Source of the DNA: Flavobacteriaceae bacterium PS02334
GTDB lineage: Bacteria; Bacteroidota; Bacteroidia; Flavobacteriales; Flavobacteriaceae
Direction of reading: 5' to 3'
DNA length: 64,000 nucleotides
NCBI GenBank assembly: GCA_029959295.1
Contig: JASCOH010000009.1
Span: 106,255 to 170,254 of the forward strand
Shown: in pieces, positions 28,701-35,360 of the stretch
Layout of the letters: each line of letters begins with the position of its first letter
Position numbering within the stretch: position 1 is the stretch's first letter
Made by a program: the position numbers and the translations under genes
The notes under the pieces: model-generated
Database searches by the model: none
Seen by the model: only the letters and a program-made list of their open reading frames with translations
Told to the model about the DNA's origin: nothing

Positions 28701-29933
28701 GGCTGGATTGTGATAAAAATCATTAGAGATTCGAAACAATCCTTTTCCTTTTGTGCCAAGCCAAAAAGAGTTTTTTCCCGATTCAAGAAATGTCCTCACG
28801 ATACCGCCGTCGAGTTCGGGCATCTGCGCCTTTGAAATCAGGTTGAAAGATTTTTTTAGCGGATAGATTTTAAAAACGCCATCGCCGTCAGTTCCTGTCC
28901 ACAGCACGTTTTCACTGCCTTGGATCAAGGTCGTGATCTTTTGGTTTTGCAGGTATTTCGACCAAGGATTTGTAAGCTTGTTTCCCTCAAAATCAATTAC
29001 AAAATAGCCCGATTTTCCTGAAAGCACCACTCCGTTTGGAATATGGCCTATGATTGTTTCCACATTTTCCTGCTCAAGGATTCTTTTTTTATTTCCTTCC
29101 TTAGAAAATAAAAAGACGCCGCCTTTTGCATTAATCGTGCAGATTTCTCTATTGGGCAATACTTCGAACGTTCGGATTTCCTTTGAAATCAATTCTATCT
29201 TTGAAATGTTTTTTGAATTGCCCGAAGATTTGATAGTAAGGGCATACAATTCATTATTCTCCAGCAAGACCAGCAATCGTCCGGAAGGTGAAAATTCAAT
29301 TTTCTTAAATGTTTTTGACGTGAAAAATTTATTTTCCAGCGGTTGAAAATCATTTCCGTCAAAATAGCCGATTCCCCATTCTTTCACGGCGCAGAAAACC
29401 TGCTTGTCGGCGTCAAGCGCCATATTAAACTCCGATTCTGACAAAGGCGGCTTGTTTTTTCTTGAAAAATAATAGGGCTGAAAAGTGTCTGTTTTTTTGT
29501 CGTAGCGGTTGATTCCGTGCATGGTCAAGACCCAAATCTGTCCTGACTTGTCTTCGCCCACTTTTAAGATGACTTGATTGCTGAGCGAGTTTTGGGCATT
29601 TGATTCGGCCCTAAAAATCTTGAAATTAGTTCCGTCATAGCGGTTTAAGCCGTCCCAAGTTCCGATCCAAAGCAGATTTTGCGAATCTTGGAAGATGCAG
29701 TTTACCGAACTATTTGATAATCCTTTAGTATTGTCTAGCTGTTCTGAAGCATATTTTGTGGACCTTGAAGCTTCAGAATTCGAATTTTTAATTCTTTCTC
29801 CAGTACCGTTTCTTAAATTGCCTGACCTATTTTCTTCCTTGGGATTGCAGCCTATAAGCAGCAAAATAAAAAAACTGATGGCAATTCTCAATACAGATGT
29901 ACTTTCTGAAATTATAGTTTTCCTGATATTCAT
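25713..29933 (-). CDS. Hybrid two-component system regulator (HTCS)
   Basis: A 1406-residue one-protein sensor-regulator. After an N-terminal membrane or lipoprotein-like segment (ISFFILLLIGC) come about 14 beta-propeller repeats (for example DSQNLLWIGTWDGLNRYDG), a Y_Y_Y domain (residues about 735-800), one membrane helix, HisKA with phospho-accepting His near residue 880 (NIAHEFLTPLTL), HATPase_c, a receiver with Asp near residue 1196 (IIISDVMMPLMDG) and a C-terminal AraC HTH (VSEVCYQSGFNNRSYFYREFN). Such proteins bind a glycan breakdown product in the periplasm and switch on the adjacent susC operon. The Cys after LLLIG would make it lipidated, which is unusual. Confidence 0.93.
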   Translation of the reverse strand: MNIRKTIISESTSVLRIAISFFILLLIGCNPKEENRSGNLRNGTGERIKNSNSEASRSTKYASEQLDNTKGLSNSSVNCIFQDSQNLLWIGTWDGLNRYDGTNFKIFRAESNAQNSLSNQVILKVGEDKSGQIWVLTMHGINRYDKKTDTFQPYYFSRKNKPPLSESEFNMALDADKQVFCAVKEWGIGYFDGNDFQPLENKFFTSKTFKKIEFSPSGRLLVLLENNELYALTIKSSGNSKNISKIELISKEIRTFEVLPNREICTINAKGGVFLFSKEGNKKRILEQENVETIIGHIPNGVVLSGKSGYFVIDFEGNKLTNPWSKYLQNQKITTLIQGSENVLWTGTDGDGVFKIYPLKKSFNLISKAQMPELDGGIVRTFLESGKNSFWLGTKGKGLFRISNDFYHNPAEPLKYENFNESNSAIDNSVFALSEGKENLVFIGTDGDGITIYDKEKSKVVSWKEIEGSEKCDYFKSVYAISQDDDGFIWLGTNGYGMIQFKIERTGGKLKITNFKRYIAGNGSMLSSNIIFSIIPKNNEQLWIGTRLGGLNLFDKKSGKFRTYKNIPGNDKSLSNNDILCLVKDGEDKLWIGTSFGLNVLEELKSDESAVFKNYTVKDGLPNNTIHGIVPYEKSNLWISTNFGLSNFVTNPAKFTNYSKNEGLQNNEFADGAFYNDPESGFVFMGGIKGFNYFLPQKITESNVIPDLLIDKISGQNQAIPYYQGLVISPESKTYPSIVLKHNQNFFDIQLAALTYMNNEKCQYAYQLEGFDKGWNEIGNRKIISFTNVPRGNYSLWLKWSNADGVWSDPVRAIDIKIKPVFWQSNLAVVIYAGLFLMLILFVRSYNLKRQSLTQNILFRKKEEELHENRLTFFTNIAHEFLTPLTLIVGPVQKLSEAKNLDEKNLKFVNLIQRNASRLLFLTQQLLEFRKAEYDYLEITVKKFDLVNLVEQIAELFDDWALDKNIDFKLEVPSEMPGWFDKDKLEKIIFNLMSNAFKYTPKDGKIALKCQIENSGSKRLSITVTNTGKGIPKEKLNSLFDRFFLSDTNKSSDTEMFRTGIGLAYIKKLVTVLRGEIIVSSVAHKETTFTVLIPCEKKSFSKKEIDTETSPVLISRHLKNILEEIEEKPEELPVKISALDAIENDRKKILIVEDEKEIHSFLNQLLSGKYTIMSAFNGLEALEMIEKEMPDIIISDVMMPLMDGVELCKKVKTDLKTCHIPFIMLTAKESVLHRIEGLESGANSYIPKPFYPDHLLVRIQKLLEEKALILQHFTQDAEIGNLSELPVTNEEKAFMKLVIDLIRKNIDNENLQGAFIEKTLGISASQLYRKTKDIFGLTPGDLIRTIRLKHAAELLRKNVLTVSEVCYQSGFNNRSYFYREFNKMYKTTPKNYQLQHKSKGIAFSKN

Positions 29934-30359
29934 AGCGTGGTCGCAGACATTAGATTTACAATTTTTGGGGAATTAAAAAAACAGCAATTGCATGGCCTGT
30001 AATCAAATATACAAACAAATATTTTGTAATTCTTCTACATATGCCATGAAAATAATTGCCCTGATGCAATTTTAAATCCACCCAGTCCATTGAATTCTTC
30101 GCTGTTCTCCTGCTATTTTTTCATAGTAAATAGTATAGTATGCTTTTATTGCAAATAAATAAGCGGAACTCTCATCTTGTAGAGATGGAACGGCACATAT
30201 ATATAAATACATCATATATTTTTGTAGGTATAAATACCTAATTTTACATAATCATATTTAAAGGAAATTATTTATTATATATTTGCACTTTATTTCACAA
30301 TATCACTTTAACAAATTAATATCATTTATTTTATAATCTTTTTTGTAATTTAACGTTAA
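29934..30359. other. Divergent intergenic region (426 bases)
   Basis: An AT-rich region separating the HTCS gene (leftward) and the small membrane module (rightward). A Bacteroidota-type -7 box TATATTTG lies at 30278-30285, about 75 bases before the ATG at 30360. I see no ORF in the rest. Confidence 0.45.
30278..30285 (+). promoter_or_regulatory. Candidate -7 promoter box
   Basis: TATATTTG matches the Bacteroidota -7 consensus TAnnTTTG and faces the two small membrane-protein genes. No clear -33 TTTG box is seen. Confidence 0.4.
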
Positions 30360-30737
30360 ATGAACAAGCCTAGGCAGAATACCACCAAGAAACAAGGAAC
30401 AAACATTTGGGGGATGATAAGAGATATTATGGTAACATCCATGAACAAGGGACAGTTTCCTTTAACGGCTGTTTTTTCTGTCCTTGTTATCATTCTTATT
30501 AAAATGCCACCTGAAGATGTATCTCAATTTATGTTTACCTTGATATTGAAATTTGAAGATGGATATATTCTAGGATGGGTTCTTTTTTCTTTAGTGGTTA
30601 TAGGGTGGTACTTTAATACTAGAATAATTAGAAAGGCGCATTACATTGAAATGCAAAGAATATCAGAAGAGAAAAAATATTTGCAAGGAAAAAATACAAA
30701 TAAAAAAGTTTTATCAAGTAACTCTAAAAACATTTAA
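30360..30737 (+). CDS. Unrecognised 125-residue membrane protein (two helices)
   Basis: The protein has a basic N-terminus, two hydrophobic segments (FPLTAVFSVLVIILIKMP near residue 40 and YILGWVLFSLVVIGWYF near residue 75) and a charged C-terminal tail with many Lys and Ser. I recognise no family. The next gene starts 2 bases after its stop, so the two are translationally coupled and probably form one functional unit. Both lie between a polysaccharide locus and a detoxification operon, unconnected to either. Confidence 0.6.
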   Translation: MNKPRQNTTKKQGTNIWGMIRDIMVTSMNKGQFPLTAVFSVLVIILIKMPPEDVSQFMFTLILKFEDGYILGWVLFSLVVIGWYFNTRIIRKAHYIEMQRISEEKKYLQGKNTNKKVLSSNSKNI

Positions 30738-30739
30738 TT

Positions 30740-31291
30740 ATGGTTACATTATTTTACATAGCTATAATATTAGCTTTCACTCATTTCATTTACGAATCGA
30801 TACTTTTGCCTTCTTTAAGGCTTCAGCTTAGGTATAAGTTATTTTCTTTAAGAGATAAACTTTACAGACTGGCCGTAGAACAAAAAATAAAAGCGGATGA
30901 CAGGGATTTTGAATATATAGAGAAATCAATCAACACTACTATTCGAAACATACCTTTTATGACCATTTCTGCGCTTTATGAAGCAGAAACATTTTACAGG
31001 CAAAATCCAGAAATAAATGCAGAGATAGAAAAAAAAGTTGTTTCATTGAATAATATGAAGAATAAGGAATTAAAAGAAATACATCTTAAATCCATATCCT
31101 ATTCAATAAGAAGCCTTTCAATGAATACGGGAATGTGGGTAATATATTTGCTTCCTTTTTTCATTATATATAAAATACTAAAAACTTTGGGTGTTCATTT
31201 TATAAAAATTGGTAAAACTGTTCAAAGTCTATCTCTTACGCCTGACTATAAAATAGATCGAGATATATTTCATAGATCATTAAATTATTAA
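30740..31291 (+). CDS. Unrecognised 183-residue membrane protein, partner of the preceding gene
   Basis: It starts with a hydrophobic segment (LFYIAIILAFTHFIYESILL), followed by about 100 charged helical residues (RLQLRYKLFSLRDKLYRLAVE) that may form a coiled coil, and a second hydrophobic segment near residue 137 (WVIYLLPFFIIYKIL). This is an N- and C-terminally anchored helical hairpin. I recognise no family. A terminator follows, so the transcript ends here and the unit is just these two genes. Confidence 0.6.
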   Translation: MVTLFYIAIILAFTHFIYESILLPSLRLQLRYKLFSLRDKLYRLAVEQKIKADDRDFEYIEKSINTTIRNIPFMTISALYEAETFYRQNPEINAEIEKKVVSLNNMKNKELKEIHLKSISYSIRSLSMNTGMWVIYLLPFFIIYKILKTLGVHFIKIGKTVQSLSLTPDYKIDRDIFHRSLNY

Positions 31292-31308
31292 ATTACAAGA
31301 AAATTTTT

Positions 31309-31331
31309 AAAACCGCTCAAAAGGCGGTTTT
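31309..31331 (+). terminator. Intrinsic terminator after the small membrane module
   Basis: AAAACCGC / GCGGTTTT inverted repeat with a 7-base loop and a T-rich tail, 18 bases past the stop codon. Confidence 0.85.
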
Positions 31332-31430
31332 TTATTGTTATAATTTTTCCTTTAATATTTCCGACTGAACCCATTCTCTAGAGTCAGAGCTCTTTTCTCT
31401 AGAGATAAACTGAACGCCTGCCTAAATTTA

Positions 31431-32504
31431 TTATTTCATAATCGCACTTGTCTGTTCAATTAGGGACTGCATCAAAACCTCAGCCTTGGTATGTTTTAAT
31501 ATTGGCGCAATTTGACCGCTCCAAAATAGAATCATGTCCCATTTTTCTTGGTCAATTGAAGCTGTTCTCAAAGGCGACATAAGCGTGGTCTGCAATGGGA
31601 AAGGCAATACTGATTTTTCTTTTCCGGCAATTTCTTTTGTCAGCCTGTTGCGCAGGCCGCGTCCCAATCTTCCTGTATATGCGCGCGTCAAAGTGGTATA
31701 TTTGGCTGCGTCAGAGAATAACATTTTGCGATGCACAGGCAGTGCTGCAGATTCATCGCAGGCCAAAAAAGCCGTACCGACTTGAACAGCATCAGCGCCT
31801 AGCAAAAGCGCTGCCGCAATGCCCCGCCCGTTAGCTATGCCGCCCGCAGCGACAACTGGTATTTTGACTTTTTCACGAATAAGCTGTACCAAAACAAAAG
31901 TACCCATGATTGATTCTTCAGAAGGCGCTAGAAACGAAGGACGGTGCCCGCCCGACTCAAACCCAGAAGCTACAATCATGTCTACTCCGGCGGCTTCTAA
32001 AAACAATGCTTCGTCCAACGTCGTGGCAGCGCCGGCAGTTTTGATGCCGTTTTTTCTGCACTGCTCTAAAACATCTTCCGAGGGCACGCCAAAAACAAAG
32101 CTGAATACTTTTGGCTTTACATCCAATATCACTTGCACTTGATTTTCAAAGCGGGATTTGAACGGTGCAGGCTTTTCAGGAAAAGGGATTCCTCTTTCGT
32201 CAAAATAAGGCTTAAAAACCTGTTGTGTCTGCTCAAAAAGCACATCTGAAACACCATCGCTTGGAGCATCGCTGTCTGAAACCCACAGATTGATGTTGTA
32301 AGGCTTGTCGGTAGCTTTTTTTATCTGCTTGTCTATTTCATATATTTCCTGAGGCGTCAGAGTGTAAGCTCCGTAGCCTCCCAAGCCTCCCGAATTTGAT
32401 ACTTTGGCCAGCAATTCAACAGTAGAAAGCTTGCCTCCAAACGGGCCTTGCAGTATTGGATAATCGATTCCCAGCAGTTCTGTTATTTTCGTATTATGCC
32501 ACAT
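31431..32504 (-). CDS. Nitronate monooxygenase (2-nitropropane dioxygenase family)
   Basis: A 357-residue FMN-dependent TIM-barrel enzyme. It starts at the family signature LLGIDYPILQGPFGGKLS. It has the flavin-binding IPVVAAGGIANGRGIAAALLLGADAVQVGTAFL stretch near residue 215 and the conserved ASGFESGGHR motif near residue 180, whose His is the family's catalytic residue. It would oxidise alkyl nitronates, which are toxic. It is the last gene of the YceI-tautomerase-SDR-NTF2-NMO transcript. Confidence 0.9.
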   Translation of the reverse strand: MWHNTKITELLGIDYPILQGPFGGKLSTVELLAKVSNSGGLGGYGAYTLTPQEIYEIDKQIKKATDKPYNINLWVSDSDAPSDGVSDVLFEQTQQVFKPYFDERGIPFPEKPAPFKSRFENQVQVILDVKPKVFSFVFGVPSEDVLEQCRKNGIKTAGAATTLDEALFLEAAGVDMIVASGFESGGHRPSFLAPSEESIMGTFVLVQLIREKVKIPVVAAGGIANGRGIAAALLLGADAVQVGTAFLACDESAALPVHRKMLFSDAAKYTTLTRAYTGRLGRGLRNRLTKEIAGKEKSVLPFPLQTTLMSPLRTASIDQEKWDMILFWSGQIAPILKHTKAEVLMQSLIEQTSAIMK

Positions 32505-32516
32505 GGTTTTAGATTT

Positions 32517-32969
32517 TTATGGTGTTACATCAGTTAGCATCTTATTGACGATTAGCCATTTTCCGTCAATTCGGTGGAAAGACAATAAATCAAAGTAGTT
32601 GAATTCATACATTTTGACTTTTACTTCAGCCACCGCAATTGAATTTACAATCTTAATCGAAATAATTCCAGTTTCAAAAGGCTTTCCAGAATCTTTAGGA
32701 CTCTGGCGATTTTTTACGCCGTCGAGATATTGCTTAAGCGTTTTGGAATAAGGCTGTCCTTTTATATCTCCGACTACTAAAATTCCTTCCTTAAAAACCT
32801 GTTTCAATAGATTGATATCACCTTCATAAATTCCTCTAAAATAATAATTTTCCAGCGCATTTTCTATGCTGATTTTATCTTGCTGATTCGTTTCCATCTT
32901 CTTGGTATTTTGTGCTTTTATGCCCTGCAGGTTACAGAGCATAAAAGCGATTAATAAAACAGTTTTCAT
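32517..32969 (-). CDS. Secreted NTF2-like protein (lumazine-binding-like)
   Basis: A 150-residue protein with a signal peptide (VLLIAFMLCNLQGIKAQ) and an NTF2-like domain (IENALENYYFRGIYEGDINLLKQVF near residue 35; FDLLSFHRIDGKWLIVNKML at the end). This matches the Lumazine_bd_2 branch of small periplasmic cone-fold proteins. The role is unknown. It abuts the SDR gene (no gap), so it belongs to the same transcript. Confidence 0.8.
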   Translation of the reverse strand: MKTVLLIAFMLCNLQGIKAQNTKKMETNQQDKISIENALENYYFRGIYEGDINLLKQVFKEGILVVGDIKGQPYSKTLKQYLDGVKNRQSPKDSGKPFETGIISIKIVNSIAVAEVKVKMYEFNYFDLLSFHRIDGKWLIVNKMLTDVTP

Positions 32970-33704
32970 TTAGCTTAAATTGTGGCCGGCACCTTTTCCC
33001 CCGTCGACATTGAGGATTGACCCGGTGATGAAATTGCTTTTTGCAACTGTGTAGACCATTTCAGCTACGTCTTCGATTTCGCCAACCCTGTTTAGCAAAT
33101 GCAGTCCGGCATTCTGGTCAGCCTTGTCGCCATGCATCGGCGTGCGGATTACGCCTGGCGCAACCGTATTCACGCGGATGTTTTGTTTCCCAAATTCTGC
33201 AGCCAATTGAATTGTCAAGGCATGGATTGCTCCTTTGCTTGATACCGGCGCCGAAGCTGGCCAGCCCCCCAAGCCATGATTTACCAAAGGCGTACCGATA
33301 TTAATCACAACACCATCTTTTTGCGCCAGCATTTGAGGAATAACGGCTTGCGTAGTGAAATAGGTTCCTTTAAAATTGGTTCTCAAAAATGTATCAAGAT
33401 AAGCTTCATCTACTTCCAAAAATGGCTTGCTGTCAAAGATTCCGGCATTGTTGACAAGCACATCTGCAGCGCCAAATTTTTCGACGGCTAGTTTTACCAA
33501 TTGCTCGCCCGTGTTTTTATTGCTGACGTCTCCTGCAAACATGGCTAGGTTTTCTCCTGCTCCGAGTTCGTTGAAAGTAGCTTCCAAAGATTTTTCAGTC
33601 ACAGAATTGAGGACCACATTATCGCCTCTGTCTAAAAAATATTTGGCAATTCCTTTTCCTATTCCAGATGCTGCGCCGGTCACGATGATCGTTTGTTTTT
33701 TCAT
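32970..33704 (-). CDS. SDR family oxidoreductase
   Basis: A 244-residue short-chain dehydrogenase. The cofactor-binding TGAASGIGKGIA motif is at the N-terminus and NNAGIF follows near residue 87. In the catalytic region, PVSSKGAIHALTIQLA has Ser and Lys in the usual places, but where YxxxK is normally found the residue before SKG is Ser rather than Tyr, so the catalytic Tyr may be replaced. The C-terminus has the usual GSILNVDGGKGAGH. It is fourth in a five-gene detoxification transcript if counted from the NMO end. Confidence 0.88.
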   Translation of the reverse strand: MKKQTIIVTGAASGIGKGIAKYFLDRGDNVVLNSVTEKSLEATFNELGAGENLAMFAGDVSNKNTGEQLVKLAVEKFGAADVLVNNAGIFDSKPFLEVDEAYLDTFLRTNFKGTYFTTQAVIPQMLAQKDGVVINIGTPLVNHGLGGWPASAPVSSKGAIHALTIQLAAEFGKQNIRVNTVAPGVIRTPMHGDKADQNAGLHLLNRVGEIEDVAEMVYTVAKSNFITGSILNVDGGKGAGHNLS

Positions 33705-33711
33705 GATTTCT

Positions 33712-33930
33712 TTATTTTTTGTCGGCTGTGATGCCTTGTTCTCTTAATACTGATACCTGTTCTCCTGCGTAGCCCCAATCATCCAAATCAATTTCTTGTA
33801 GGACAACGTGCGTCAAATGCGGATCTTTATTTAGCGTGTCGGTAATCAAATCAGTTATCCCTTTTATCAGGATTTGCTTTTGCTCTCGAGTAACTCCCTC
33901 TCTGGTAAGCTCAATTTTTACGTATGGCAT
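33712..33930 (-). CDS. Tautomerase family protein (4-oxalocrotonate tautomerase type)
   Basis: A 72-residue protein beginning MPYVKIELTREGVTREQK. Removal of Met exposes Pro1, the catalytic base of the 4-oxalocrotonate tautomerase family, whose length (about 60-80 residues) fits. These enzymes shift double bonds in small carbonyl compounds. It sits between YceI and SDR genes with short gaps. Confidence 0.85.
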   Translation of the reverse strand: MPYVKIELTREGVTREQKQILIKGITDLITDTLNKDPHLTHVVLQEIDLDDWGYAGEQVSVLREQGITADKK

Positions 33931-33947
33931 GACTCTCTTTTTTAGAA

Positions 33948-34478
33948 TTAAGCTATTTGGGCGGTTACTTGAACGTGAAGGTCAAAATCGTTGTAAATCA
34001 AAGTGTCGCCAAGATTTACGAAGAAATTTCCAGAACGAAATTTCATTCCGTATTTAGTTCTGTCAATAGTGATTTTTCCTGAAATCGTTGCGGTGTCTTC
34101 TGTGATATTCACATTCGCATCAAATGCCACCGGACGTGTAATTCCTTTTATAGTAAGATTGCCTTCAATCTGAGAAGTGCTGCTTTCAGATTGTACCGAA
34201 GTGATTTCAAACAGCGCTTCTGGATAATTTGTAGAATTAAAAAAATCATCTGAAGCCAAGTGGCCTGCAAATTGGGCATTGGTGTCGGGATCGGCTATGT
34301 CTAGTATTTTGATCGATGTAGTGTCGATTACTACTTTTCCTCCAGAAAGCTTTCCGTCATTGAAGAAAAATACGCCTTCTTTTGCGTCTATGGTTCCGTT
34401 ATGCGAACCAGTTACTTTTCTGCCAATCCAGTCAATTGTGCTATTGGCATTGTCTAATTTAAATTTTGTTGTTTCCAT
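33948..34478 (-). CDS. YceI family protein
   Basis: A 176-residue lipocalin-like beta-barrel of the YceI family: FKLDNANSTIDWIGRKVTGSHNGT at the start, LSGGKVVIDTTSIK near residue 45, and GNLTIKGITRPVAFD near residue 105. YceI proteins bind isoprenoid or other lipid-like ligands. Here no signal peptide is visible, so it may be cytosolic, unlike E. coli YceI. It is the first gene of the transcript below the double CRP-type operator. Confidence 0.88.
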   Translation of the reverse strand: METTKFKLDNANSTIDWIGRKVTGSHNGTIDAKEGVFFFNDGKLSGGKVVIDTTSIKILDIADPDTNAQFAGHLASDDFFNSTNYPEALFEITSVQSESSTSQIEGNLTIKGITRPVAFDANVNITEDTATISGKITIDRTKYGMKFRSGNFFVNLGDTLIYNDFDLHVQVTAQIA

Positions 34479-34537
34479 TTTTTTGTATGTATTTAAAAAT
34501 TACATGACAAAGTTCCACAGAAATAACAAGGAGCTTA

Positions 34538-34553
34538 TGTGACCTGCATCACA
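34538..34553. promoter_or_regulatory. CRP-type operator, proximal copy
   Basis: TGTGACCTGCATCACA is a TGTGA-N6-TCACA site, essentially the E. coli CRP consensus with flanking T-rich ends. It lies 60 bases upstream of the YceI start codon. An identical copy follows 37 bases away (34575-34590). The neighbouring Crp/Fnr gene is the obvious binder. Confidence 0.8.
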
Positions 34554-34574
34554 TTTAAAATTAGCGGCAGATTA

Positions 34575-34590
34575 TGTGACCTGCATCACA
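34575..34590. promoter_or_regulatory. CRP-type operator, distal copy
   Basis: An identical 16-base site (22 identical bases including flanks) two bases beyond the stop codon of the Crp/Fnr gene. The 37-base centre-to-centre spacing places the two sites on opposite helix faces. Confidence 0.8.
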
Positions 34591-34592
34591 TT

Positions 34593-35165
34593 TCAGGAAT
34601 TGTAAAGGCGGCTTAAAGTTTCTCGGGAAACGCCGAGATAGGCAGCGATTAAATGTTTGGGCACATTGTTGTAAAGTGCGGGATATTGCTTCATCAGGTC
34701 TTCATACCGGCGCTTGACATCGTTATTCATGAAAGACAATAATCTTTTTTGCGCGGCGACATAGCCTTTGTTAGTGCGCCATCTGAAAAAAGATTCTATC
34801 TGGTGGATTTCACGGCACAGCTTTTCCCTGTCTTCACTTGACAGGCAAAGAACTTGCGCATCAGTAATGCAATCTACATTTGTCGTCGCTTTTGAACCGC
34901 TGTAAAGTGCGTCATAATCAGAAGCCCACCAAGTCGGCATGGCAAATTGAAGAATATACATTTTTAGATTGTCATTGATATAAAACGATTTTAAAAAACC
35001 GTCGATGACAAAATATTCGCAATCTATGTTTTCTCCGGCAGTAATAATAGTCTGTCCTTTTTTAAAGGAAAGCAGCTTGAAATGAGAAAAAAAATAGTCA
35101 ATCTCTTCGTCAGTCAGCGAAACAGTTTTTGAAATATATTCTTTGAAGATTTCTTTTGGTTGCAT
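34593..35165 (-). CDS. Crp/Fnr family transcriptional regulator
   Basis: A 190-residue regulator: N-terminal cyclic-nucleotide-binding-like beta-barrel (residues about 25-115), dimerisation helix, and a C-terminal winged helix whose recognition helix reads VSRETLSRLY. E. coli CRP reads TGTGA with Arg, Glu and Arg in RETxxR, and this protein has the same three residues. That fits the two TGTGA-N6-TCACA sites next to its 3' end. No cAMP phosphate-binding RS motif is evident, so the effector may be something else. It is transcribed toward the operon it likely regulates. Confidence 0.9.
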   Translation of the reverse strand: MQPKEIFKEYISKTVSLTDEEIDYFFSHFKLLSFKKGQTIITAGENIDCEYFVIDGFLKSFYINDNLKMYILQFAMPTWWASDYDALYSGSKATTNVDCITDAQVLCLSSEDREKLCREIHQIESFFRWRTNKGYVAAQKRLLSFMNNDVKRRYEDLMKQYPALYNNVPKHLIAAYLGVSRETLSRLYNS

Positions 35166-35272
35166 GCCCTAAAGGTAAATATTTTTCGGATAGAAATTTA
35201 TTTGGCACCAAAGCTTATGCTTATTCAAAATCTGCATTTTAGCTATCGTTAAAATCACGTATTTTTACCTAA

Positions 35273-35300
35273 TTTGTTTTTACTGCATTTTGTACTTTTG
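35273..35300 (+). promoter_or_regulatory. Promoter of the VgrG-PAAR pair
   Basis: TTTG at 35273-35276 and TACTTTTG at 35293-35300 match the Bacteroidota -33/-7 consensus (TTTG, TAnnTTTG) with 16 bases between, and face vgrG, whose ATG is 60 bases on. Confidence 0.55.
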
Positions 35301-35360
35301 AAAGGCACAGTAAAACGCATCATTTTTGCCTACAAAATTCCAAATTAATTTATAAATTCA

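Noticed and set aside
30000-30359. Possible extra gene upstream of the small membrane module
   Set aside because: The stretch is AT-rich with no convincing ORF on either strand.
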